Assembly (NCBI GenBank): GCA_024642805.1
Contig: JAHEAK010000257.1
Location: 1-7,262 of the forward strand
From: Kofleriaceae bacterium
GTDB taxonomy: Bacteria > Myxococcota_A > Polyangia > Haliangiales > Haliangiaceae
Reading direction: 5' to 3'
DNA length: 7,262 bases
Shown here: piece after piece, positions 1 to 7,262 of the stretch
Position numbering within the stretch: position 1 is the stretch's first letter
Layout: each line of letters opens with the position of its first letter
Notes under the pieces: model-generated
The model's database searches: none
Told to the model about the DNA's origin: nothing
Seen by the model: only the letters and a program-made list of their open reading frames with translations
Made by a program: the position numbers and the translations under genes

Positions 1-2840
<2,840 letters not shown>

Positions 2841-3010
2841 CTGTCTCAAATCCCCCTGTATTGTGGACGTAGCTTGCCCAGCACGGTCCATGTCTAACCG
2901 TCGAATATCTTGGCTCTTCTCTGTGCCCCCGCTCGTGATTCCGATCAACAGAAGCGAGCCAGATGTTGGCCACTATGCAGACGCCCCCTCGGGAGGGTCA
3001 AGAAAAATGG

Positions 3011-3016
3011 ATTCTA
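3011..3016 (-). promoter_or_regulatory. Candidate -10 element for nrdJ
   Basis: Read on the minus strand these bases are TAGAAT, five of six matching TATAAT. No good -35 hexamer sits at the usual 16-18 base spacing. The proximal NrdR-like box (3021-3036) falls in the spacer just upstream, where a bound repressor would block polymerase. The position implies a leader of roughly 110-165 bases, depending on which nrdJ start is used. This rests on inspection only. Confidence 0.3.
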
Positions 3017-3020
3017 AAAA

Positions 3021-3036
3021 CCGCAAAATCTTGGGG
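3021..3036 (-). promoter_or_regulatory. NrdR-box-like operator, nrdJ-proximal
   Basis: On the plus strand the ten-base core is CAAAATCTTG, which agrees with the NrdR core CWATATATWG at 8 of 10 positions, and the 16-base box agrees at about 10 of 16. Alone it would be weak. It gains weight because its centre lies 32 bp from the better box at 3053-3068, the three-turn spacing typical of paired NrdR boxes, and because it overlaps the likely nrdJ promoter. NrdR is the ATP/dATP-sensing repressor of bacterial ribonucleotide reductase genes. Confidence 0.55.
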
Positions 3037-3052
3037 GTCTGTCAGCCACAAA

Positions 3053-3068
3053 CCACTACAGATTGTGT
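3053..3068 (-). promoter_or_regulatory. NrdR-box-like operator, nrdJ-distal
   Basis: The 16 bases CCACTACAGATTGTGT match the NrdR consensus acaCwAtATaTwGtgt at 13 of 16 positions, including the conserved outer C and G and the whole TGT flank. A 16-base linker separates it from the box at 3021-3036. Placement upstream of a ribonucleotide reductase gene is the normal context for this operator. No nrdR gene is in the window. Confidence 0.65.
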
Positions 3069-3098
3069 AGGCCCCTCTGCTCCAAGGTGTGGAGTGCA

Positions 3099-3107
3099 TG
3101 TGGAGAA
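3099..3107 (-). promoter_or_regulatory. Near-consensus DnaA box
   Basis: Read on the minus strand this is TTCTCCACA, one change from TTATCCACA. It lies in the same orientation as the perfect box at 3159-3167, 60 bp away. The same TGTGGA hexamer also occurs at 3088-3093 and 2862-2867, with poorer flanks. On its own this would be weak. Confidence 0.35.
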
Positions 3108-3111
3108 CTTG

Positions 3112-3123
3112 CGAGTTAACTCG
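3112..3123. promoter_or_regulatory. Perfect 12-bp palindrome CGAGTTAACTCG
   Basis: CGAGTTAACTCG is identical to its reverse complement and stands alone in the non-coding region between the NrdR pair and the DnaA box. Such a site could bind a dimeric regulator serving either gene. I do not recognise it as the operator of a known family, so only the symmetry is certain. Confidence 0.4.
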
Positions 3124-3158
3124 ATTCTTCCGAGCAATTCCCCGGGCTTGACCTGCCC

Positions 3159-3167
3159 TGTGGATAA
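3159..3167 (-). promoter_or_regulatory. Consensus DnaA box (TTATCCACA)
   Basis: The plus strand reads TGTGGATAA, the exact reverse complement of the strong DnaA box TTATCCACA. It lies in the divergent non-coding region next to an AT-rich block. In E. coli, DnaA binds upstream of nrdAB and couples dNTP synthesis to replication, so a similar role for nrdJ is reasonable. One perfect 9-mer can also arise by chance. Confidence 0.5.
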
Positions 3168-3188
3168 ATAAGTAAACTGGGGAGTTTC

Positions 3189-3204
3189 CCACTATATTTT
3201 GAGA
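3189..3204. promoter_or_regulatory. Isolated third NrdR-box-like site
   Basis: The core CTATATTTTG agrees with CWATATATWG at 9 of 10 positions, and the full box at about 12 of 16. I found no partner box at 31-33 bp on either side. It sits about 180 bp upstream of btuF and more than 300 bp from nrdJ, in an AT-rich stretch where chance matches are more likely. Confidence 0.35.
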
Positions 3205-3260
3205 TTTCAGGTTCCGGATCCCCCCCGCTTCCGAGATCTTTCTTTTTTGAGATTTTAAAT
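3197..3260. repeat. AT-rich block with three phased GAGAT repeats
   Basis: TTTTGAGATTT occurs exactly twice, at 3197-3207 and 3245-3255. A related GAGATCTTTC starts at 3233. The three GAGAT cores start at 3201, 3233 and 3249, so their spacings are 32 and 16 bp. The block is T-rich (six T's at 3243-3248), and 3235-3247 resembles the E. coli oriC 13-mer with one mismatch. It may be a protein-binding array, an easily melted segment, or simply promoter DNA. Confidence 0.4.
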
Positions 3261-3326
3261 CGGCCAGTGATTCCGGGCAGTAACGGCATTCCGGCGCGTG
3301 GCCAAGTAGCGAATATTGCCAGCTAT

Positions 3327-3354
3327 TTGCTGATCACCCCGAATGCCCTACGAT
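3327..3354 (+). promoter_or_regulatory. Candidate btuF promoter
   Basis: TTGCTG (3327-3332) and TACGAT (3349-3354) are separated by 16 bases and resemble -35 and -10 hexamers, with four of six matches each. The implied leader before the btuF start at 3385 is short, about 25 bases. The match is modest and the organism's sigma factor preferences are unknown. Confidence 0.25.
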
Positions 3355-3384
3355 TGCGAGACCTTATGGGGTAGAGACGGAATC

Positions 3385-4233
3385 ATGCGCCGGCTCCTGT
3401 GCTCGCTTCTCGTGTTCGCCGGCCTGGTCTCGTGCGCAGACAAATCCAGCCCTGCGACAGCGCCTCGCGCCTCTCGGATCGTCAGCCTGAGCCCGTCCAC
3501 GACCGAACTTCTATATGTATTGGGTGCGATCGATGCCCTGGTCGGCCGCGATGCCTACTCGCTGGAGCCCGCTGCGATTCAAAAGCTGCCCGTGCTCGGT
3601 GATTTTCTATCGCCCAACGTCGAGGCCATCGTCGCCCTGCAGCCCGATCTGATCTTGCTCGACGTGAGTCAGGGGCGCGCGGCGGAGGCCCTGCAAGCGC
3701 TCGGGCAACGCACGCTCTCCCTCGGTATGCATCAGGTGCAAGACGTGCAAGACGGTCTCATCACGGTTGGTGAAGCGATCGGCAAGCGCGCACTGGCTGA
3801 CAAACTACTGGCGCAAATGCGCATCGACATCGACAGGCATCGCCAGCAAGCGCGCACCGGCAAGCAACACCCCAAGGTGCTCTTCATCATCGATCGCGCA
3901 CCGCAGAGCCTGCGCAACCTGGTGGCCGCCGGGCCCAAGACCTATCTCGACGAGCTCTTGAACATCGTCGGCGGCGTCAACATGATGGCAGGCGCGCCCG
4001 TGCGCTATCCGCAACTGAGCGCCGAGCAGATCTTGCGAGGAGCACCCGACATCATCATCGATCTCAGCCGGGCCGGCGACGATCTCTCCGCCTACGATCT
4101 AGTGCGCGAGGTACCCGCCGCCGTGCACAAGCGCATCCACATCGTCGACGAGCGCCTCTTGCTCAGCCCGAGCCCGCGCATCGGCGAAGCACTGGATCAA
4201 CTTGCCGAGCTCCTGTCGATGCAGGGTGTATAA
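3385..4233 (+). CDS. btuF: Cobalamin-type ABC transporter substrate-binding lipoprotein (BtuF-like)
   Basis: Probably captures corrinoid outside the inner membrane and delivers it to BtuCD. The protein is 282 residues. I chose the ATG at 3385, not the upstream in-frame ATG at 3343, because it gives a clean lipoprotein signal: MRR, a hydrophobic core, then the lipobox L14-V-S-C17. A weak purine-rich site (AGAGACGG) precedes it. After a short linker, R31-I-V-S-L-S-P-S-T-T-E-L opens a class III (helical-backbone) binding protein fold. The family phrases ALQPDLILLD and GAPDIIIDLS mark the ends of the two lobes, and VLFIIDRAP begins the second lobe. Length and order fit the BtuF/FepB/FhuD family. 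These proteins can bind heme, siderophores or B12. B12 is inferred from the TELLYVLGA-type start typical of BtuF, from the cobT-like gene in the same operon, and from the divergent B12-dependent nrdJ. First gene of the operon. Confidence 0.88.
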   Translation: MRRLLCSLLVFAGLVSCADKSSPATAPRASRIVSLSPSTTELLYVLGAIDALVGRDAYSLEPAAIQKLPVLGDFLSPNVEAIVALQPDLILLDVSQGRAAEALQALGQRTLSLGMHQVQDVQDGLITVGEAIGKRALADKLLAQMRIDIDRHRQQARTGKQHPKVLFIIDRAPQSLRNLVAAGPKTYLDELLNIVGGVNMMAGAPVRYPQLSAEQILRGAPDIIIDLSRAGDDLSAYDLVREVPAAVHKRIHIVDERLLLSPSPRIGEALDQLAELLSMQGV

Positions 4234-4237
4234 GGAG
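4232..4237 (+). promoter_or_regulatory. Ribosome binding site deciding the btuD start
   Basis: AAGGAG begins inside the TAA stop of btuF and lies six bases before the ATG at 4244. It is the clearest Shine-Dalgarno sequence in the window and supports 4244 over the in-frame ATG at 4202. Its overlap with the btuF stop suggests coupled translation. Confidence 0.8.
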
Positions 4238-4243
4238 CGCGCG

Positions 4244-5017
4244 ATGATCGAGCTCTCTCAGATCCAGTTTGCCTACGCTGGCAACCAGGTTCTCGGTGGC
4301 ATCGATCTGCAGGTCGAGCCGGGCGAGCTCATCGCCATCGTCGGGCCAAACGGTGCCGGCAAGAGCACCCTCTTGCGCATCATCGCCGGTCTGCTCACGC
4401 CCAGCGCAGGTACGCTCAAGGTCTTTGGCAAGCCGCCGATGGAGCAAGAGCGCAACCAGTTGGCCCGACGCCTGGCCTACCTCTCGCAGAGCTATCGCAT
4501 GGCCTTTCCCTTCACGGTCCTCGAGGTCGTGCTCATGGGTCGCTATGCCCACAATCGCAGCGGGCTCTTGCGGCTGGACCGCGCGGCCGATCGCGAGCTG
4601 GCGATGGCGGCCCTTGCCCGCTGCGAAGTGCAAGATCTAGCGCAGCGCCGTCTCGACGAGCTCAGCGGCGGCGAGCGGCGACGGGTGCTGATCGCACAAG
4701 CGCTGTGTCAGGAGGCCGAGCTCTTGCTCTTCGACGAGCCCACGGCCGGTCTGGATCCCAAGCACGCCATCGATCTCTTCTCGATGCTGCAAAGCGAGTG
4801 CAAGAACAAACGCTCGGTGCTGATCGTCACCCACGATCTCAATCTGGCGGCGCGCTTTGCCGATCGCTTGTTGCTCCTCCACGATGGCAAACAGCTGGCG
4901 CTTGGTCCTAGCGCGGAGATCCTGGCTTCCGCTGCCATCACCGAGGCCTTCTCCATCGAGCTGCATCGCGGCACCTTGCCCGATGGCGTCACTCCCTACG
5001 TCGTGCCGAGTACATGA
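4244..5017 (+). CDS. btuD: Cobalamin-type ABC transporter ATP-binding protein (BtuD/FecE-like)
   Basis: ATPase subunit that powers corrinoid import on the cytoplasmic face of the inner membrane. The protein is 257 residues and all the ABC motifs are intact: Walker A GPNGAGKST at 34-42, Q-loop Gln82 in LAYLSQ, signature LSGGE at 140-144, Walker B LLLFDE at 160-165 followed by the D-loop AGLD, and the switch histidine H197 in IVTHDLN. The segment FPFTVLEVVLMGRY after the Q-loop is characteristic of the FecE/BtuD branch, which pairs with FecCD-type permeases. The start at 4244 is set by a strong ribosome site; a longer start at 4202 would add 14 residues overlapping btuF with no family resemblance. 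The stop overlaps the btuC start (ATGA, 4 bases). Substrate is inferred from the operon, since the ATPase itself does not show whether it is B12 or iron chelate. Confidence 0.92.
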   Translation: MIELSQIQFAYAGNQVLGGIDLQVEPGELIAIVGPNGAGKSTLLRIIAGLLTPSAGTLKVFGKPPMEQERNQLARRLAYLSQSYRMAFPFTVLEVVLMGRYAHNRSGLLRLDRAADRELAMAALARCEVQDLAQRRLDELSGGERRRVLIAQALCQEAELLLFDEPTAGLDPKHAIDLFSMLQSECKNKRSVLIVTHDLNLAARFADRLLLLHDGKQLALGPSAEILASAAITEAFSIELHRGTLPDGVTPYVVPST

Positions 5018-6054
5018 AGCGCAGCAGTCCCGCATTCGCTATCGGCGTGGCCCTCTTGCTAACGCTTTTGGCCGTCGCGCTCAGCGCCATGGTCTACGGC
5101 CAGCTCGGCAGCGGCGCGGCGGCGTTGCGCTTAGCCAGCCCGCATCGACTTTTGTCCTGGTTCCTCGATGACGACATCGAGTCGAAGATCTTCTGGCGTC
5201 TGCGTCTGCCGCGCATCGTCGGCGCCGCGCTGGTGGGTGCAGGTCTCGCGGGAGCCGGCTGCGCCTTTCAAGCCACCTTGCGCAATCCGCTCGCCGAACC
5301 CTATACCCTGGGCGTGTCCTCTGGCGCGGCCCTCTTTGCGGTGCTGGCCATTCGCTTTGGACTCGATCAGAGTTTTGCTGGTGCGGCGGGCGTTGGTCTG
5401 GCGGCGCTGGTCGGCGCACTGGTCACGGTCTATGTCGTGTGGCGCATTGCCGCCATCGGCGATCACTTGCCGCCCTCGACACTGCTCTTGGCCGGCATCA
5501 CCGTGGCCATGTTTTGCGGAGCCTTGACCATGGTCGTGCAGTACACGGCCGAAGTCGGCGAGGTCTATCGCATGGTGCGCTGGATGATGGGAGGTCTGGA
5601 CGGCGTGCTGTGGCGCCCCCTGCGCTTTGCCGCCCCCGGCGTCTTGCTCGGCCTGATGCTCTTGCTCTACCTGGCCCGCGACTTCAACGCGCTGGCCGCC
5701 GGCTCGGATGCTGCGGCATCGCTTGGTACCCACGCTGGTCGCACCATCACCCTGGCCTTTGCGGCCAGTGCGCTGCTCGTCGGCGCGGGCATTGCCGTGG
5801 CGGGCCCGATCGGTTTTGTCGGACTCATCGTGCCGCATGTGGTGCGAGCCCTGGTCGGCGCCGATCACCGCGTGCTCATCCCGGTGAGTGCCATCGCCGG
5901 CGCTGGCACCCTGGTGCTCTGCGATTTGGGCGCGCGCGCGATTCTCTTTCCCGCCGAGCTACCGGTGGGCGTGCTCACCGCTCTCTTCGGCGGCCCTTTC
6001 TTCCTGGCCCTGCTCATGCGCGAAAAGCGCAGCGGCGGCCTGTGGGGTGGTTAG
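5014..6054 (+). CDS. btuC: Cobalamin-type ABC transporter permease (BtuC, FecCD family)
   Basis: Membrane subunit forming the import channel with BtuD. The protein is 346 residues, the usual family length, with a profile fitting about ten transmembrane helices and a first helix at roughly residues 8-28. FecCD landmarks appear in order: RLPRI at 64-68, ATLRNPLAEPYTLGVSSGAAL (about 87-107), the MMGGLDG stretch at 191-197, GPIGFVGLIVPH at 264-275 (near the coupling helix that contacts the ATPase), and ELPVG at 315-319 before the final GGPFFLALL helix. Its ATG overlaps the btuD stop in ATGA and has only a poor ribosome site of its own, so translation is probably coupled to btuD. As with the ATPase, the family also moves ferric siderophores and heme; B12 is preferred because of the neighbours. 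Confidence 0.92.
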   Translation: MKRSSPAFAIGVALLLTLLAVALSAMVYGQLGSGAAALRLASPHRLLSWFLDDDIESKIFWRLRLPRIVGAALVGAGLAGAGCAFQATLRNPLAEPYTLGVSSGAALFAVLAIRFGLDQSFAGAAGVGLAALVGALVTVYVVWRIAAIGDHLPPSTLLLAGITVAMFCGALTMVVQYTAEVGEVYRMVRWMMGGLDGVLWRPLRFAAPGVLLGLMLLLYLARDFNALAAGSDAAASLGTHAGRTITLAFAASALLVGAGIAVAGPIGFVGLIVPHVVRALVGADHRVLIPVSAIAGAGTLVLCDLGARAILFPAELPVGVLTALFGGPFFLALLMREKRSGGLWGG

Positions 6055-6094
6055 CCGCGCTGCCAAGCTCTGCGCCAGGTGCTAGCTTGCAGGG

Positions 6095-7093
6095 GTGAGC
6101 GAAGTCCTGGATCACATCCTCGAATCGATAAGTCCGGCCAGCATCGCCCAAGCCACGGGTGCCAGCCAGCGACTCTTGCGGGCGCATGTCGTCGAGGACA
6201 ACGGCGCTCTGTGTGCGCTGGCGGCTCGGCTGTGCGCGGCTCGTCACTCGCCAACGCCGGCTCTGGATCGCCGAAGCGTGGTCGTGGTCGCCGCCGATCA
6301 CGGCGTGGCGTCGCCGGGCATCGAGCTTGGCGAACATCATCCGACGGTCATTGGCCTGCGCCTCATGGCGGAAGGTGGCGCGGCTCTCAACTCGGCGGCT
6401 CGCAGCGCGCGCGCCCAGGTCGTGCTCGTCGATGTCGGCGTGCGCGGGGGCGAAGCGCTGGATTTAGGGCGGGGCGTGCTGTCCTTCCGGCAGGGTGACG
6501 GCACGAAGGATTTCACTCGCGAGCCGGCCATGAGCCGGGCCCAGGCCACCGCCTCCCTGGAGACCGGAATCGCCCTGGCCTTCTCCCTGGCCGATGCCGG
6601 ACTCGACATGCTGGCTCTCGGGCAGCTGTCCACCGGTTCGCAGCCAGCCTCGGTCGCGCTCTTGTGCGCACTCAGCGGCAGGTCAGCCGGGCCGCTCAGC
6701 AGCAAGGATGCCGATGTCGTCGACAAAGCCCTGGCTCTGCACGCCTTGCAGGGCGTCGATGCCATTGGCGTGCTGGCGGCCGTAGGCGGCTTTGATCTCG
6801 GTGTCATGGCCGGGCTCATCCTCGGAGCCGCCTCGATCCACGTGCCCGTGGTCCTCGATGGCCATGGCAGCAGCGCGGCGGCCCTCCTGGCGCAAAAGCT
6901 CCACCCGGAGGTGCGCGGCTATCTCTTTGCGTCCCACGCTGGCGGCATGCCCGCCCACGCAGCGGCCCTGGCCGAGCTGGCCCTCGAGCCGCTCTTTGCC
7001 GTGGGGCTGGCCCAGGGCGAGGGCACGGGAGCTCTCTTGGCCATGCCCATGCTCGAGGCGGCGGCCCGAGTCCTCGCCGAAGCGTCCAGCTAG
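6095..7093 (+). CDS. cobT: Divergent CobT-like nicotinate-nucleotide:dimethylbenzimidazole phosphoribosyltransferase
   Basis: Expected to transfer ribose phosphate from nicotinate mononucleotide to a lower-ligand base such as dimethylbenzimidazole, giving the alpha-ribotide used in nucleotide-loop assembly of cobalamin. The protein is 332 residues, close to family length. Start is GTG at 6095: an in-frame TAG at 6083 excludes anything upstream, and GCAGGG lies hard against the start. Family landmarks are AADHGVASPG at 66-75, LVDVGVRGG (about 111-119), GTKDFTREPAMSRAQA (136-151), a lysine at 211 matching the conserved active-site lysine, AAVGGFDLGVMAGLILGAA (228-246), VVLDG (252-256) and GLAQGEGTGALLA (304-316). 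Glu309 would match the catalytic glutamate (Glu317 of Salmonella CobT). The odd point is 174-185: the usual GEMGIGNTT phosphate-binding motif is replaced by GQLSTGSQPAS, with Gln177 where a glutamate is expected. The SHxxxExGH-type motif also reads SHAGGMPAH. Activity may differ from the textbook reaction. Last gene of the operon. Confidence 0.82.
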   Translation: MSEVLDHILESISPASIAQATGASQRLLRAHVVEDNGALCALAARLCAARHSPTPALDRRSVVVVAADHGVASPGIELGEHHPTVIGLRLMAEGGAALNSAARSARAQVVLVDVGVRGGEALDLGRGVLSFRQGDGTKDFTREPAMSRAQATASLETGIALAFSLADAGLDMLALGQLSTGSQPASVALLCALSGRSAGPLSSKDADVVDKALALHALQGVDAIGVLAAVGGFDLGVMAGLILGAASIHVPVVLDGHGSSAAALLAQKLHPEVRGYLFASHAGGMPAHAAALAELALEPLFAVGLAQGEGTGALLAMPMLEAAARVLAEASS

Positions 7094-7190
7094 CGCGTCA
7101 GCGCCGGCTGATCTGGCGAGTGCAAGTCCGCTTGTCGAGGACCGGTGGCTGCCGGATCCACATCCAGTCTCCGAGCCCGCGCCCCCGCGC

Positions 7191-7262
7191 TTGGCTCCGT
7201 CTGCGCTCGCGCGCTGGGCTCCGTCTGCGCTCGCGCGCTGGGCTCCGTCTGCGCTCGCGCGC
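7191..7262. repeat. Tandem repeat, three 24-bp units, running off the right edge
   Basis: Three units occupy 7191-7214, 7215-7238 and 7239-7262. The second and third are identical, and the first differs only in its second and third bases region (TTGGC for TGGGC). Each unit is TGGGCTCCGTCTGCGC followed by TCGCGCGC. The last unit ends exactly at the window edge, so the copy number is unknown. The 97 bases between cobT and the repeat (7094-7190) show no recognised gene and no terminator with a U-run. The period is a multiple of three. On the minus strand one frame is open from 7262 to a TGA at 7100-7098 and would read an Arg-rich octapeptide repeat (RERRRSPA), but such open frames are common in DNA this GC-rich. 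Confidence 0.9.

Larger units (their letters stand above)
2841..3384. other. Divergent intergenic control region between nrdJ and btuF
   Basis: This 544-base stretch has no convincing gene on either strand and is clearly richer in A+T than the coding DNA around it, most strongly at 3160-3260. It must hold the promoters for nrdJ (leftward) and btuF (rightward). The sites I could pick out by eye are listed separately: NrdR-box-like elements, DnaA-box-like elements, a perfect palindrome and T-rich GAGAT repeats. The nrdJ-proximal 160 bases (2841-3005) would be a long 5' leader if transcription starts near the proposed -10 element. They contain a small GC hairpin (CCCT/AGGG arms within 2985-2998) but no U-run, and I recognise no riboswitch there. 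Confidence 0.75.

Noticed and set aside
2985..2998. CCCT/AGGG hairpin as a terminator
   Set aside because: The stem is short and no run of U follows it on either strand. It lies in the nrdJ leader, where a terminator would need an attenuation scheme for which I see no other evidence.
2998..3192. A 64-codon minus-strand frame in the intergenic region
   Set aside because: No ribosome site, no recognisable protein character, and it covers the NrdR-like and DnaA-like sites. It is better read as regulatory DNA.
3262..3375. Possible cobalamin riboswitch before btuF
   Set aside because: ATTCCGGCGCGTGGCC (3289-3304 area) and GAGACCT (about 3358-3364) loosely recall the riboswitch core and B12 box, but the GGGAA and GCCACTG elements and most of the B12 box are missing. 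CTTGACCTGCCCTG near 3147-3160 is an even poorer fit. A covariance-model search would settle it; a significant hit would overturn this rejection.
3385..6054. Iron-siderophore or heme importer instead of a B12 importer
   Set aside because: The three protein families are shared among these substrates, so it cannot be excluded. The cobT-like gene in the same operon, the divergent B12-dependent nrdJ and the absence of any siderophore gene make corrinoid the better call.
7094..7130. CAGC/GCTG inverted repeat just after cobT as a transcription terminator
   Set aside because: The stem is only about four base pairs and no T-run follows, so it does not qualify as an intrinsic terminator.

Overview
The window comes from a GC-rich bacterium with a Gram-negative style of envelope. 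It carries a lipoprotein-type substrate-binding protein with a FecCD-type importer, and a class II (adenosylcobalamin-dependent) ribonucleotide reductase of the long NrdJ type. Codon use and the look of the proteins suggest a myxobacterium-like or other former deltaproteobacterial lineage. That is an impression, not something the sequence proves.

Layout. Positions 1-2840 (minus strand) hold nrdJ, which is open to the left edge and lacks only its last part, the C-terminal cysteine-rich tail. Positions 2841-3384 form a long, AT-richer divergent intergenic region. Positions 3385-7093 (plus strand) hold a compact four-gene set: btuF (cobalamin-binding lipoprotein), btuD (ATPase), btuC (permease) and a cobT-like phosphoribosyltransferase. 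Spacing is tight: the btuD ribosome binding site overlaps the btuF stop, btuD and btuC overlap by 4 bases, and a 40-base gap precedes cobT. After cobT, a short GC-rich tail ends in three copies of a 24-bp tandem repeat that runs off the right edge.

How the genes fit together. NrdJ makes deoxyribonucleotides and needs adenosylcobalamin. The divergent operon imports corrinoids (BtuFDC), and CobT would activate the lower-ligand base for corrinoid salvage or remodelling. The locus therefore pairs a B12-consuming essential enzyme with B12 acquisition. The shared control region holds two NrdR-box-like sites with centres 32 bp apart, a third isolated NrdR-like site, a perfect DnaA box with a near-match, a perfect 12-bp palindrome, and T-rich GAGAT repeats. 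These suggest nrdJ is controlled by NrdR, and perhaps by DnaA as described for E. coli nrdAB.

I see no clear sign of a wholly new system, mobile element, CRISPR array or RNA gene. The points most worth a second look are the regulatory architecture of 3000-3260, the altered nucleotide-binding motif of the CobT-like protein, and the repeat at the right edge.
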